A stretch of 64,000 nucleotides of DNA from Guptibacillus hwajinpoensis (GCF_005144865.1 NZ_SWFM01000007.1:1-64000), one strand, 5' to 3'. Shown: positions 48,468 to 58,126, counted from the stretch's first letter. The notes: generated from the sequence alone by a model not told the origin. Program-made: numbers and translations.

Positions 48468-48606
48468 TTGAATTCCTCCTCTATATCATTCAAAATCTTT
48501 ACATTGTAAGGGCTTTATCAAAAACCTCTATCATCATAACACTTCAACTCTTGTTTCGAAACCATAAGTTCTACTAAATTGAAAACCCTTTCAACGACTA
48601 CCCTAT

Positions 48607-48945
48607 TTACACAGCAATCATATAACCGACCGCTACCATAAATAACCCACTTACCAAACTTAATATTATGTAGACGACTGATAGCCACAACCTTTTAGTA
48701 GCTATTGTAACGGCTTCATACATGAAAGTTGAGAATGTAGTTAATGCGCCCAGAAAACCCGTCGAAACTGCCGGTCCAAAATCGCCAGAACCATAAGCCA
48801 TTCCCATTAGAAAACTACCAGCCAAATTTACTATGAAAGTTGCTGAGGGGAACCGAGATTGATTCCACTTGCCTACAACTAGTGCAACCATATAACGTAA
48901 CCATGCTCCTATCCCACCTCCAACCGCAATCATTACCCATTCCAT
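48607..48945 (-). CDS. crcB: Fluoride channel CrcB/Fluc, second copy
   Basis: A 112-residue, four-helix subunit of a dual-topology fluoride exporter. The Fluc motifs GGGIGAWLRY, FPSATFIVNLAGSFLMG and GFLGALTTFSTF are present. An AGGAGG SD precedes the ATG. It overlaps the upstream crcB by 13 nt. In Bacillus such pairs form heterodimeric channels. Confidence 0.93.
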   Translation of the reverse strand: MEWVMIAVGGGIGAWLRYMVALVVGKWNQSRFPSATFIVNLAGSFLMGMAYGSGDFGPAVSTGFLGALTTFSTFMYEAVTIATKRLWLSVVYIILSLVSGLFMVAVGYMIAV

Positions 48946-49316
48946 GTAGGAATCCTCCTTATTTTTCGTGCGATTGTAATCCCTAGGAGCACACCTACTA
49001 TTCCTATTAGGATACTTCCTATTCCATAGAGAAGCGCAACGAAAAACTGACCTTCCCTTAAATACACGAAAAGGTCAAGTGAATAAGTAGAGAAAGTTGT
49101 GAATGAGCCTAAGACCCCTGTTGCTATGAATTTCTTAAGGGGATCCGATAACCGCTTATCAGATTGTACAAACTGGTAGAAGAAACCAAGAAGAATTGAA
49201 CCTGTTACATTTACTAGGAATGTTGATAAAGGAACTCCGTTCATGACTGTTCCAATCATAGCTCGAAGCGTTGCACCCAAAGCGCCTCCAGACACGATTG
49301 CTAGACTATTTTTCAA
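48933..49316 (-). CDS. crcB: Fluoride channel CrcB/Fluc, first copy
   Basis: A 127-residue, four-helix protein with GGALGATLRAM, STFLVNVTGSILLG and GVLGSFTTFSTY. The start is TTG with an AAAGGAG SD. It is paired with the downstream crcB, probably with opposite membrane orientation. I see no fluoride-riboswitch pattern in the 56 bp upstream. Confidence 0.92.
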   Translation of the reverse strand: MKNSLAIVSGGALGATLRAMIGTVMNGVPLSTFLVNVTGSILLGFFYQFVQSDKRLSDPLKKFIATGVLGSFTTFSTYSLDLFVYLREGQFFVALLYGIGSILIGIVGVLLGITIARKIRRIPTWNG

Positions 49317-49372
49317 TTGAATGCGGCTCCTTTCACCTCTTTCCTCATCTTAACGAAACCGCCATTCAAAGT

Positions 49373-49747
49373 CTACTTGTCTTCTTCATTCCAAACCCAT
49401 GTAAACAACCTTCCATTTGAATCCATCCATTTCATTTCGAACCGTTCTACATTCTCATAACCATAGGTACCCATCTTTTCAACTAGCTCATCTACTTGTG
49501 CAAGTTCAGTTACCTCAAGATGTTGAAAGAGAGCTGATACTTTCCGCTCTGCTGCAGCTCCTTTCTCAACTGTTTTACCTTTTTCAACTTCATATTCATT
49601 AGGACTAGAGAATTCCCATTCGTGTTCGACTCCGTTTGTCACCACCATACATTTAAAAGAAAAACTATTTCCAAGTGTCGATGCTTCAGAGTGAATAGGA
49701 AAAGTAAAAAGGTAAGCGGCAAATGCTAAACAAACGACCTTTTTCAT
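49373..49747 (-). CDS. Secreted protein of unknown function
   Basis: A 124-residue protein with an N-terminal signal peptide (MKKVVCLAFAAYLFTFPIHSEA, cleavage probably near 22-23). The mature part is charged, with KCMVVTNGVEHEWEFSSPNEY and a tryptophan-rich end (RLFTWVWNEEDK). It lies upstream of the crcB pair, 56 bp from it, perhaps in one transcript. No family is recognised. Confidence 0.7.
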   Translation of the reverse strand: MKKVVCLAFAAYLFTFPIHSEASTLGNSFSFKCMVVTNGVEHEWEFSSPNEYEVEKGKTVEKGAAAERKVSALFQHLEVTELAQVDELVEKMGTYGYENVERFEMKWMDSNGRLFTWVWNEEDK

Positions 49748-49876
49748 ATTTCATCACCTCTATCTTATACTGACTGAAAACGATGAATATTATTCGTATA
49801 AACAGTAATCAGGATTGCATCGTTCTCCTACTGGAACTAAAATAAAACATAAGTCCATTATCCTAAAGGAGAAAAC

Positions 49877-51199
49877 ATGAGTACACTTAGTAAACAAACA
49901 TCTAGCATCCAAATCGAGCGATATGGACTAGAATCAGTACCTGAGAAATTACGAACAACTTCCTGGTACGAATACGCCATGATTCAAATGACTGTTTCCG
50001 TCAACGCTGGTAATTTCCTCGTTCCCGCTCTTGCCGTACTTGAGGGTGGTCTTAGTTTTGTTTGGGCAGTTCTATCAACAATCCTTGGTGCAACCATTGC
50101 TTTTCTATTCGTTTCCTATCTTTCTTTTCCAGGTGCTCGTAGAGGAATCCCTTCTCAATATGCTGTCAGATCGTTTGTCGGTTTTAAGGGAGCACAGTAC
50201 TTCGCCTCCCCTGTTAGAACGATTACCTCGCTTTATTGGTTCGCTGTTCAAACGATCGGCGGTACTTATATGGTTGTAGAACTAATAAAACGCGCTTTTA
50301 ACTTTCACCTTCCTTTCCTGCCTACCGCTTTAGTTCTCGCAGCCGTCATGGCAGCACTTGCACTAGTAGGATTTGATGCTGTTAAAAAAGTAACAAAATA
50401 TTTTCTTCCGCTTCTTTTCGCAGGAGGAGTGGCGATGTTCTTTGTCTATTTCACTACTTCAGTTGAAGGGAACAGCTATTCGTCCATTATCTCCATGAAT
50501 GAGAAGCCAGATTTAAGCTCTTTTCTTTTCTTTTCGAGTCTTGCTTTTGTTCAATATGTGTCGGGAGTAAGCAGTTCATCTGACATGGCACGCTACGCGA
50601 AATCAACAGGTCATGCTTTCTGGGGAATATTCTCAGGCAATACGATTGGTTTTTCCCTAACAGCATTGCTAGGTGCATATACTGCTGCCGTTGCTGGAAC
50701 ATGGAACCCTTTTTTAATCACCAGCCAACAGACAAATTCTACCTTGCTACTAACCCTTATATTCGCATCAGCTCTATGCTCGATGATTATGATTAACATT
50801 AGTAATGCCTACACTGGAGGGTATAGTCTCCTTAATACCTTTCCTTCTCTAGGTAGAGTAAGAAGCGCGCTACTGCTTGGTTGTGCTGCTGTACTACTAA
50901 GCAGTTTTCCAGAATTTGTTGATCAAGCCGAGAAATTCATCTCATTTCTAGGTGCATTTGTTATTCCACTCTCAGCAGTGATCGTTAGTGACTTTATTGT
51001 GGTGAAAAAAGGACGATTCACATCAGAAATGCTTCAGGAACTAACTGAACACACCAATACTATAAATCGTCCAGGGTTTTTGGCTATATGTTCTGGACTC
51101 CTTCTCTACCTTCTACTCCCAACAACATACTCTCCAGGATTCCTGTCATTTATTGTGACAAGCGTAGGGTATCTTGTTTTTCGAAAGGTGGCGCGTTGA
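49877..51199 (+). CDS. NCS1-type purine/cytosine permease
   Basis: A 440-residue protein with about 12 membrane segments. The N-terminal IERYGLESVPEKLRTTSWYEYAMIQMTVSVNAGNFL is the usual opening of the cytosine/purine/thiamine/allantoin permease family (CodB/PucI relatives). Substrate unknown; no salvage enzyme gene is adjacent to suggest one. A clear AAAGGAG SD precedes the ATG. It lies in the accessory stretch and is divergent from the secreted-protein gene. Confidence 0.88.
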   Translation: MSTLSKQTSSIQIERYGLESVPEKLRTTSWYEYAMIQMTVSVNAGNFLVPALAVLEGGLSFVWAVLSTILGATIAFLFVSYLSFPGARRGIPSQYAVRSFVGFKGAQYFASPVRTITSLYWFAVQTIGGTYMVVELIKRAFNFHLPFLPTALVLAAVMAALALVGFDAVKKVTKYFLPLLFAGGVAMFFVYFTTSVEGNSYSSIISMNEKPDLSSFLFFSSLAFVQYVSGVSSSSDMARYAKSTGHAFWGIFSGNTIGFSLTALLGAYTAAVAGTWNPFLITSQQTNSTLLLTLIFASALCSMIMINISNAYTGGYSLLNTFPSLGRVRSALLLGCAAVLLSSFPEFVDQAEKFISFLGAFVIPLSAVIVSDFIVVKKGRFTSEMLQELTEHTNTINRPGFLAICSGLLLYLLLPTTYSPGFLSFIVTSVGYLVFRKVAR

Positions 51200-51353
51200 T
51201 TTTCTTTATACACCTTTCCACTAGACCCTTTTCTAAAGAAGTATAGTTTTGAAAGAGGTTCTGTATAAAAACCACACCAAGCTACGGAGCGCAAATCAAA
51301 CGCTTTATAGCAACTATGTATACGAAAGCAACCTTTCACTACCACTAACAAAA

Positions 51354-51381
51354 AAAGTTCATGCTATATAGCATGAACTTT
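51354..51381. terminator. Bidirectional palindromic terminator
   Basis: A perfect 28-bp palindrome (AAAGTTCATGCTA arms) between the convergent permease gene and the small gene at 51389, with A/T flanks on both sides. Confidence 0.8.
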
Positions 51382-51388
51382 CAGGTTT

Positions 51389-51550
51389 CTAATAGTAACT
51401 TTTTCGATCAGGCTTACGTGGCATTTTCTTTGCTTTTTCTTTACTTTCTTCCTGATCAATAACCCCACTTTGGTAGGATTCACTTAGCTGTTGATGAACA
51501 GCCATTTCGCCACTTTCATCATAAATTAGTTCGTTTCTCTTATCAGGCAT
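51389..51550 (-). CDS. Small hydrophilic protein (DUF4025-like)
   Basis: A 53-residue hydrophilic protein. The ATG at 51550 has a perfect AGGAGGT SD 8 nt upstream; the longer frame to 51643 runs into the divergent gene. The stretch VHQQLSESYQSGVIDQ recalls the YozQ/DUF4025 family of small Bacillus proteins; the match is by eye. The C terminus is basic (KKMPRKPDRKSYY). Confidence 0.65.
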   Translation of the reverse strand: MPDKRNELIYDESGEMAVHQQLSESYQSGVIDQEESKEKAKKMPRKPDRKSYY

Positions 51551-51662
51551 ATGAGCAACCTCCTGTGATTTCGGACTCTTGCCTTCGTATTGTTTCCGAT
51601 AACACTTAAGATTACTTATGAGATTGGACTTGTTTATTTCCAATTTAAAGGAGATGCATGTT

Positions 51663-51995
51663 ATGTATTTATTTCAATATGATCATCGGCTGCAAATTAC
51701 AATTCCCATACTGGAAGACAGCTGGGAGAACCTTTCAATAGCAGACCAGGAGGAAATACTTTTTAAATGGGAACAAATTAAAAGTTCAATCCCCGATCGC
51801 ATTGCTGAACTTGAACAAATGATTTGTCATAAACAAGAAAAATTAAGCGAGGAAGCTAATTTCAATCATTCCTGTCTTTTAAACACACAAATAGCTGAAC
51901 TCGCCTCTATTATTAATGATTTATGGCTCTGGTATCGTAAGCAGCTGTTCGTTTCTAATTACAAACCAAAAGGATCGACCTCTTCATTTAGTTAG
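51663..51995 (+). CDS. Hypothetical helical protein
   Basis: A 110-residue soluble protein with a coiled-coil-like helical region (ADQEEILFKWEQIK...ELEQMICHKQEKL, about 25-65). The ATG at 51663 has an AAAGGAG SD at 9 nt. It is convergent with moaB and the two coding ends overlap by 12 bp. No family is recognised. Confidence 0.65.
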   Translation: MYLFQYDHRLQITIPILEDSWENLSIADQEEILFKWEQIKSSIPDRIAELEQMICHKQEKLSEEANFNHSCLLNTQIAELASIINDLWLWYRKQLFVSNYKPKGSTSSFS

Positions 51996-52490
51996 CTCTC
52001 TAATAATATGTGGAAGTTCAGGTAACAGTAGTCTCGACATGGCAAGCTTAACTGCTCCTGAAGATCCAGGCATTGCAAACACTGCAGTATCTCCAACAAC
52101 GCCACCTATCGCTCTGCTTAGCATAGCAGGAGTTCCAATATCATCTGTATAGCTAATCATTCGAAACAACTCGCCAAATCCAGAAAGCTCTTTCTCAAGT
52201 AATGATTCAACCACTTCATATGTAACATCTCTTCTTGCTATTCCAGTTCCACCATTTAAAAGAACTGTGTCTATCTCGTTAGCGCTAACTGCGCTTTGTA
52301 TGGCATCCTTAATGTCCTCTTGGATATCTTTAACGACGATTCGGTCCAGAACCACGTGACCACTCTCAGTAAGCATAGATGCGATTAGCTGACCACTTTT
52401 GTCTGTGTCAAGCGTTCTAGTGTCACTTACTGTAATAATGAAACATCTTACAGAAGAGGGCGCTTCTTTCTTGTGTTCACTTGCACTCAA
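51984..52490 (-). CDS. moaB: Molybdenum cofactor biosynthesis protein MoaB
   Basis: MoaB/MogA-type protein that adenylylates molybdopterin. The 168 residues contain the family motif LLNGGTGIARRDVTYE (about 78-93) and GSSGAVKLAM near the end. The start is TTG behind GGAGCG and overlaps the EcsC-like stop (TTGA). Other moa genes are not in the window. Confidence 0.93.
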   Translation of the reverse strand: MSASEHKKEAPSSVRCFIITVSDTRTLDTDKSGQLIASMLTESGHVVLDRIVVKDIQEDIKDAIQSAVSANEIDTVLLNGGTGIARRDVTYEVVESLLEKELSGFGELFRMISYTDDIGTPAMLSRAIGGVVGDTAVFAMPGSSGAVKLAMSRLLLPELPHIIRELTK

Positions 52491-53335
52491 TTCTTTTCGC
52501 TCCTCTCTAGCTCTGATAAAAAGCGTTTTTGATAAAAATGATGAGCGGTTTCGCTAACTGATCTTGTAAATCTGTAATTTACTCCTGCACCAATAGCAAT
52601 ACCGAAAAGAGGTATTCCCTGGATAATCTTTTTCCGTAGCATCATTAGCACTGTTCCTTTTACAACTTGTTTCATTGGACCCTGAATCCATTTTGCATCA
52701 GCAATCTCCTCGGGGCCTTCATAAAAATAAGGATGAGCTTGTTCATCATTAAGCTCTTCTTCAAGAGAAATCCAGGCTTTTTCCTGCATCCCTTTAGGAA
52801 GTGTTGCCATATGGAAAACTTTAAGCGCTATCATCATTTCGGAAGGATAATTCACTGGATAACCGTAAGTCATCGCAATTAATTGTACCGTTCTAAGGTT
52901 TATGGCTAATACAGCTGGCAAATCAAGACCTAATAAAAGCAGACTGCCCGTACCAGCGAGCCCACCCTGAGCAAACGAAACCATCCGTTGCCTTGCAATT
53001 TGTTGATCTGCAATATAATTAAGCTGATCAATCGTTAACTCTTGCATGTCCTGAATCTGTTCAATTTCTGAATTGAATAATCGGGCTTCCGTTAATAATC
53101 GATGGCTCGCATCAACCTGCGATTGGGAATTCTGAATAAAAGAATGCATATGAAATAGAGCAGAGTCAATTACTGAATAAACGCGATTTTTCGTTGCAGG
53201 TTCCAACTGATTAATTTTGTAATCATACCACTTCTGAAAGGTACGCTCTATATCAGTTGCACTTTGCGCAAAATGCTCTTGTTCCCATTGTTTAATTGCA
53301 TTCAGCTTTTTTTGTTCTCTTTCTGTCCAGGCCAA
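52487..53335 (-). CDS. EcsC-family protein
   Basis: A 282-residue protein of the EcsC family (named after the third gene of the ecs transporter operon), of unknown function. I use TTG at 53335, 8 nt after AAGGGAG, giving MAWTEREQKKLNAIKQWEQE; the frame open to 53395 has no SD. There is a hydrophobic glycine-rich stretch (GLAGTGSLLLLGLDLPAVLAINL) at about 125-147. It is translationally coupled to moaB by a 4-nt overlap. Confidence 0.85.
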   Translation of the reverse strand: MAWTEREQKKLNAIKQWEQEHFAQSATDIERTFQKWYDYKINQLEPATKNRVYSVIDSALFHMHSFIQNSQSQVDASHRLLTEARLFNSEIEQIQDMQELTIDQLNYIADQQIARQRMVSFAQGGLAGTGSLLLLGLDLPAVLAINLRTVQLIAMTYGYPVNYPSEMMIALKVFHMATLPKGMQEKAWISLEEELNDEQAHPYFYEGPEEIADAKWIQGPMKQVVKGTVLMMLRKKIIQGIPLFGIAIGAGVNYRFTRSVSETAHHFYQKRFLSELERSEKN

Positions 53336-53409
53336 AGTATTCGCTCCCTTCAAACTCTTTCTTATATTGTAGCTTTTCCAACTGAAAACTTCCAATAAAG
53401 GTGTAAAAC

Positions 53410-53436
53410 AAAAAAGAGCACCCGAATGGATGCTCT
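53410..53436 (-). terminator. Intrinsic terminator downstream of ackA
   Basis: A GAGCACCC/GGATGCTC stem with T tract on the minus strand. The palindromic element 53484-53614 lies between the ackA stop and this hairpin. Together they occupy the 343-bp gap to the EcsC-like gene. Confidence 0.75.
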
Positions 53437-53483
53437 AATATATTTAGACAGTATTTTTAGAAATAGCTGCGATAAGAGTAGTA

Positions 53484-53614
53484 GTTGATTTCCGCTCCAG
53501 GATGCTCGCTTTCCGCGGGGCGGGCGGTGAGCCTCCTCGTCGCTAACGCTCCTGTGGGGTCTCACCTGTCCCGCTAGTCCCGCAGGAGTCGAGCATCCTT
53601 CCGCTCCAATCAGC
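53484..53614. repeat. Full-length 131-bp GTTGATT palindromic element
   Basis: The ends are GTTGATT (53484-53490) and AATCAGC (53608-53614). It contains both modules: the left (TTCCGCGGGGCGGGCGGTGAG) and the right (CTCACCTGTCCCGCTAGTCC and GCAGGAGTCGAGCATCC). The arms GGATGCTCG/CGAGCATCC and GGTGAG/CTCACC pair to form one long hairpin. A frame crossing it (53362-53655) is a typical spurious translation of this repeat. Confidence 0.9.
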
Positions 53615-53678
53615 CAAGTGTAAATCTTTTTACACAATTCCTCTTTAAGAAACAACCATCTTTTAAAAGGAACCTATT

Positions 53679-54866
53679 TTATTTAGAAAGTCTAACTGTG
53701 TCTCTTGCAATAACAACTTCTTCATTTGTCGGAATAATCATGACCTTAACAGGTGAATGAGGATAGTTAAGGAATGCTTCTTTTCCTCTTACCTTGTTAA
53801 GAGCTGGATCCCAATACACACCCATGAATTCAAGTCCGCGAAGAACACGAGCTCGAACAGCCTCACTATTTTCACCAATACCAGCAGTAAAGATAATGGC
53901 ATCAAGACCAGACATACGAGCTGCATATGATCCGATGTATTTGTGAATACGTGATGTAAATACTTCAAGTGCCAGTTCTGCACGTTCGTTACCTTCTTCA
54001 GCCTTAGTTGTAATATCACGAAGGTCACTTGAGAATCCAGAAACGCCTAGAAGTCCACTCTTCTTATTTAACGTATTCATTACTTCTTCAGCAGATTGCC
54101 CTGTTTTCTCCATAATGAATGGAATCAAGGCTGGATCAATGTTACCAGAACGAGTTCCCATTGTTACACCAGCTAGTGGAGTAAAGCCCATCGACGTATC
54201 AATTGAATTACCACCTTCAATTGCTGCAATACTTGCACCATTTCCAAGGTGACAAGAAAGCAAACGCAATTGATCTAATGGACGACCGAGCATTTCAGCT
54301 GCTCTTTCTGAAACATACTTATGAGAAGTACCGTGGAAACCGTACTTACGAATTCCAAAATCTTCATAATACTCATAAGGCAGGCTGTATAAGTAAGACT
54401 GTTCCGGCATTGCCTGATGAAAAGCAGTATCAAATACAGCAACGGATGGAACGTCTGGAAGGATTTCACGAAATGCACGGATCCCGACAAGGTTAGCAGG
54501 GTTATGCAATGGAGCAAGTTCAGAAACTTCCTCAATACCTTCTAATACTTCTTCAGTAATCATCGCGGAGTCATTGAACTTCTCTCCACCGTGAACTACT
54601 CGATGTCCGACACCTTCTATTTCATCGTAAGAAGAGATGATTGAGAAATTAATAAGCTTGTCCAGAAGCATTTTAACTGCCACTGCATGGTCAGGAATAT
54701 TTGTTATTTCTTCATTTTTCTCACCGTTCACTTCTATTGTAAAAATGGCGTCATCAAGGCCGATTCGTTCGACGAGTCCTTTTGTGATAACAGTTTCTTC
54801 CGGCATATTTAAAAGTTGAAACTTCAATGAAGAACTACCGGCGTTGATTGCGATTATTTTCGCCAT
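53679..54866 (-). CDS. ackA: Acetate kinase
   Basis: Makes ATP and acetate from acetyl phosphate in overflow metabolism. I use ATG 54866 (395 residues, AAGGAGC SD), giving [18 protein letters not shown]; the extension to 54914 is unmatched. Landmarks are [25 protein letters not shown] and the ATP-site [15 protein letters not shown] and [10 protein letters not shown] cre-like site lies upstream of its promoter. Confidence 0.97.
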   Translation of the reverse strand: MAKIIAINAGSSSLKFQLLNMPEETVITKGLVERIGLDDAIFTIEVNGEKNEEITNIPDHAVAVKMLLDKLINFSIISSYDEIEGVGHRVVHGGEKFNDSAMITEEVLEGIEEVSELAPLHNPANLVGIRAFREILPDVPSVAVFDTAFHQAMPEQSYLYSLPYEYYEDFGIRKYGFHGTSHKYVSERAAEMLGRPLDQLRLLSCHLGNGASIAAIEGGNSIDTSMGFTPLAGVTMGTRSGNIDPALIPFIMEKTGQSAEEVMNTLNKKSGLLGVSGFSSDLRDITTKAEEGNERAELALEVFTSRIHKYIGSYAARMSGLDAIIFTAGIGENSEAVRARVLRGLEFMGVYWDPALNKVRGKEAFLNYPHSPVKVMIIPTNEEVVIARDTVRLSK

Positions 54867-54959
54867 ATGTGACAGCTCCTTTAATTCAATTAATGATAAA
54901 TTGGCGTACGACACGAAAATAGAAGGGAAAGTCCCTTCTATCTTTTTAACACTCTTATT

Positions 54960-55006
54960 ATTTAAACACCGACCATTACTTTATTCAAGGCGAAAACCGC
55001 TTACAT
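54960..55006 (-). promoter_or_regulatory. ackA promoter with upstream cre-like site
   Basis: On the minus strand TTGAAT (54988-54983) and TTAAAT (54965-54960) are 17 bp apart. Just upstream is ATGTAAGCGGTTTTCG (55006-54991), which fits the left half of the cre consensus (WTGNAARCG) fully and the right half poorly. In B. subtilis CcpA activates ackA from a cre upstream of the -35, and the arrangement here is similar. Confidence 0.5.
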
Positions 55007-55049
55007 ATAAGTATTCCGCCAATTCAGATTTGTAAACGTTTCATATACG

Positions 55050-56042
55050 TTATGAAAGCTGTGAGAACCAACCATTAATTTGTTGCATCATGTTTAACAT
55101 TGCTTCACGGTTGGAGAAAGATGGTAATTTCGCCATCATTACCTGCTTTGGTTTTAACGTATGTTCACCTTTTTTCTGAACAACTAAAATGCTCTTTGCT
55201 TGAGACTCATTCGCAAAAAGGCTAGTTGGTAATTGAATAATACCGTGTATGACAGAACGTTCATTCAACAAATTCCTTACTTGTTTCGCGCCATCATCGC
55301 CGAAAAGGAAGTTTGGAATCATAAAGAAGAGCATTCCTGAGTCTTCTGTCATATTTAAACTCTGCTCAATGAGAAGATGATGGACGTAAGACATACCCTC
55401 AGTAGCTTTTAACGTGTAATTTGCAGCAGCTTCCTCGTGTGGGTAATACCCTACAGGAAGATCCGTAACAACCGTATTCACCTGAGGAATATAGAGTGGC
55501 TTCACGCTATCTTGATGAAGAAACTCAACCTGGTGTTTCTGCAAATTAGCATTTGCGAATCCTAGGTGCAGTAATAAGTCATCTGGTTCAGCACCAAATG
55601 CCTCGACAGCCTCTCCCTCCAACTGGTTGAGAACAGAAGTTAACAAATTTCCTGTTCCTACTGCAGGATCAAGAATTTTCATTTCGTCAAGTTCTAATAC
55701 ATCTTTATATTTTTTCACAAGGTATCCAATTAAATGCGCAACACTATCTGGTGTCATTGCATGATGAGGTTGGATACCCTTTTTCATCCCCTTAAGTAAG
55801 GCGAGCTGGATTCCTTTTCGGATGGTTTCTTTCTCAACATCCTCTAAATCACATGAGTCATACAGATTTTTAAGACGCACAACAGTATCTGCATCTAACT
55901 CTTCTTGAAGCACCTTATTTTCAAATAGATTTAAACCCGTCTCAACGAGCGCTTCAAGATATGACATTTCTAATTTATTTTGAATAACGAGTGTCGATTC
56001 ATCTAGTACTTTATATAAAGCTTCTACAGTCATATCAGACAT
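55050..56042 (-). CDS. ytxK: Class I SAM-dependent methyltransferase YtxK
   Basis: A 330-residue protein of the N6-adenine-methylase-like family. A SAM-binding motif is ILDPAVGTGNLLTSVL (about 132-147), and the catalytic-type loop reads TDLPVGYYP rather than NPPY, so DNA adenine methylation is doubtful. The position between ackA and tpx is that of ytxK. Substrate unknown. Confidence 0.9.
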   Translation of the reverse strand: MSDMTVEALYKVLDESTLVIQNKLEMSYLEALVETGLNLFENKVLQEELDADTVVRLKNLYDSCDLEDVEKETIRKGIQLALLKGMKKGIQPHHAMTPDSVAHLIGYLVKKYKDVLELDEMKILDPAVGTGNLLTSVLNQLEGEAVEAFGAEPDDLLLHLGFANANLQKHQVEFLHQDSVKPLYIPQVNTVVTDLPVGYYPHEEAAANYTLKATEGMSYVHHLLIEQSLNMTEDSGMLFFMIPNFLFGDDGAKQVRNLLNERSVIHGIIQLPTSLFANESQAKSILVVQKKGEHTLKPKQVMMAKLPSFSNREAMLNMMQQINGWFSQLS

Positions 56043-56146
56043 TATTTGGCCTCCTATCAGTTCGCCGTCTCTATTGTAAACAGTCTTGAACGCTTTCGCA
56101 ACAATGCTGAATAATCTTGCATTATTGCAGATGATTAAAGATCCCT

Positions 56147-56186
56147 AAAAAAAGACCTCGATGAGTTATTTCATCGAAGTCTTTTT
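56147..56186 (-). terminator. Intrinsic terminator of tpx
   Basis: A TCGATGA/TTCATCGA-based stem with GAC/GTC base and long A/T tracts, ending 15 bp after the tpx stop. Confidence 0.8.
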
Positions 56187-56200
56187 CTACTTTCATTGTT

Positions 56201-56698
56201 TTATTCAGCTTGCTTAGCTGCATTTAATGCTTCTTCATAATCAGGATGGTTTGTTGCTTCGCTTACGTACTCTGCATAAACCACTTCATCTTTACTATCG
56301 ACAACAAAAACTGCACGTGCCAACAAGCGAAGTTCCTTAATTGCAACACCGAACGCCTTACCAAATGATAGATCACGATGATCGGATAATGTGATGGCAT
56401 TCTCGATGCCTGCAGCACCACACCAGCGCTTCTGTGCGAATGGAAGGTCAGCACTAATCGTTAACACGTTAACATTGTTAAGATCAGCTGCTTCTTCATT
56501 AAATTTACGCGTCTGAGCATCACAAACACCAGTATCAAGTGATGGAACTACACTGATAATACGTACACCTGCATAGTCATTAAGTGTTTTTTCTGATAAA
56601 TCGTTAGCTAATACTGTAAAGTTTGGAGCTTTATCACCCTTTTTCACTTCTTCACCGAGTAGTGTCATCGGGTTTTCTTTAAATGTAATGTTAGCCAT
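56201..56698 (-). CDS. tpx: Thiol peroxidase
   Basis: Atypical 2-Cys peroxiredoxin that reduces hydroperoxides using thioredoxin. I use ATG 56698 (165 residues), with a perfect AGGAGG SD; the frame to 56803 has no match. Peroxidatic Cys59 ([13 protein letters not shown]) and resolving Cys93 (RWCGAAG) are both present. Confidence 0.95.
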   Translation of the reverse strand: MANITFKENPMTLLGEEVKKGDKAPNFTVLANDLSEKTLNDYAGVRIISVVPSLDTGVCDAQTRKFNEEAADLNNVNVLTISADLPFAQKRWCGAAGIENAITLSDHRDLSFGKAFGVAIKELRLLARAVFVVDSKDEVVYAEYVSEATNHPDYEEALNAAKQAE

Positions 56699-56806
56699 GT
56701 TCATACCTCCTTTATAATTGGTCGTATGTACGACTGCTTTCATCATATATGTGCTGAGGTTAGAATTCAAGAAATTAGCTAATAGGGTTATCATTTGTTC
56801 CATAAT

Positions 56807-56834
56807 AAAAAGTCGCTTAGATCTAAGCGACTTA
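56807..56834 (-). terminator. Intrinsic terminator of ytfJ
   Basis: A perfect palindrome AAGTCGCTTAGATCTAAGCGACTT with T tract on the minus strand; its proximal arm touches the ytfJ stop. Confidence 0.8.
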
Positions 56835-57368
56835 GAAGTTTAAATCCTGTTTCTCATCATCCTGTTGCCCACGTTGTTGCGAACGAAAAAGATTCTTTGA
56901 GTGAGAACTTTGTTTTTGTACACCGGCTTGTTGGCCATTTGATTGATCCTTTTTCTCTTTGGAATCTTTGTTCATATTCTGAAGCATACTTTGCACCTTT
57001 TCAATCGCTTGAGGTGCAAGGTCCAATAAGCGTTCATATAGATGTGTTGTGTTATCAAGATGTATCATTTTAATATCGCCTGCGCTAACAATTAAAAATG
57101 CAATTGGAGTGATGGACACACCTCCACCGCTACCGCCTCCAAATGGCTCTCCCTTGCTTTGATTCTGATCACGGCTCGAGCCCGACTGTTGTTTCAACAT
57201 AAATTCACTACCACCTGCTGCGAAGCCAAATCCTACCTTTGACACTGTTAGAATAACGCTGCCATCAGGCGTTTCAACAGGATCTCCGATAATTGTATTC
57301 ACATCGATCATGTCTTTAAGGTTCTCCATTGCAGTTTGCATAAGTCCCTCAATTGGGTGTTCAGCCAT
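56832..57368 (-). CDS. ytfJ: Sporulation protein YtfJ (GerW family)
   Basis: A 178-residue GerW-family protein, a forespore product in B. subtilis. I use ATG 57368 with a GGAGG SD. The domain has [39 protein letters not shown] and a glycine-rich [18 protein letters not shown] core. The tail from about 138 is low-complexity, rich in Lys, Gln and Ser. It is 29 bp downstream of ytfI. Confidence 0.92.
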   Translation of the reverse strand: MAEHPIEGLMQTAMENLKDMIDVNTIIGDPVETPDGSVILTVSKVGFGFAAGGSEFMLKQQSGSSRDQNQSKGEPFGGGSGGGVSITPIAFLIVSAGDIKMIHLDNTTHLYERLLDLAPQAIEKVQSMLQNMNKDSKEKKDQSNGQQAGVQKQSSHSKNLFRSQQRGQQDDEKQDLNF

Positions 57369-57397
57369 ATCGTTTTCCTCCTTCACCTACTAGACCG

Positions 57398-57997
57398 TTA
57401 AGTCCCTTGAATATTCTTCTGAGACTTCATTAATTTAATTACCGCGATCATAGCATGCCCCAGTTTAAAGGTGATCATGCATTTAATATAAGTTTGGATT
57501 GTTTTCATTTCATAAATAGGTGTAACAATTAATTGGGGAACGGTAAGTAAGTTCGAATAGTGAGATAGAAGCGCAAATAAAGCAATTTTTGCATTTAACA
57601 GTAGCTCAGCTCCCACCGCCGTATTTGCTGCGTTGGTCATTCCAAAATTAGTTTCCCACTGAATTTTTCTTACACTTGTTTTCTCTAGAATAAATTGAAT
57701 AGCATCTTTCGCTCCATGCGTTTTTTTAAATAATTTCAAAAGTTCTTGTATGTCCCCTTTAAAAGTTGTTTCTTCAGCTTTATCTTTAATTGCTTCTTCT
57801 CCGCTTTCTAGCAGCTCTTTAAGCGGAATAGCTGTAGAGTAAAACAATAGACCAAACAGCGCCTTAACATCGATCTGTAGCTCCTCTACAGCTCTCGAAT
57901 GTTCAATTGTTACTGTGACTTTAACAGTTGAAAAGATAATGAGAGGCACGGAAGCAATTAGAAGCAAACCAAATACAGCAACAATTGCTATAATCAA
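57398..57997 (-). CDS. ytfI: DUF2953 protein YtfI
   Basis: A 199-residue protein with one N-terminal membrane segment (about 2-24) and a largely extracytoplasmic domain; a second hydrophobic region lies near 135-160. DUF2953 genes pair with ytfJ in spore formers. It probably forms an operon with ytfJ. Confidence 0.88.
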   Translation of the reverse strand: MIIAIVAVFGLLLIASVPLIIFSTVKVTVTIEHSRAVEELQIDVKALFGLLFYSTAIPLKELLESGEEAIKDKAEETTFKGDIQELLKLFKKTHGAKDAIQFILEKTSVRKIQWETNFGMTNAANTAVGAELLLNAKIALFALLSHYSNLLTVPQLIVTPIYEMKTIQTYIKCMITFKLGHAMIAVIKLMKSQKNIQGT

Positions 57998-58126
57998 TAA
58001 ACATGCCCCTCCTTTTTATTCTTAGGCTGATTTATAAAGCACCTTTTTAAATACGAATGATTAATAAGCAGAAAAATGCCACATAGAATAAACCTGCCCA
58101 GTGTGGACAGGTTTATACACTAAACG

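Noticed and set aside
49317..49372. Fluoride riboswitch before crcB
   Set aside because: The gap is 56 bp and lacks the expected pseudoknot elements.
53362..53655. A 97-residue open frame (and a similar one at 26401-26634)
   Set aside because: The sequence (AGLAGQVRPHR, RASWSGNQ) is the known spurious translation of the GTTGATT palindromic element.
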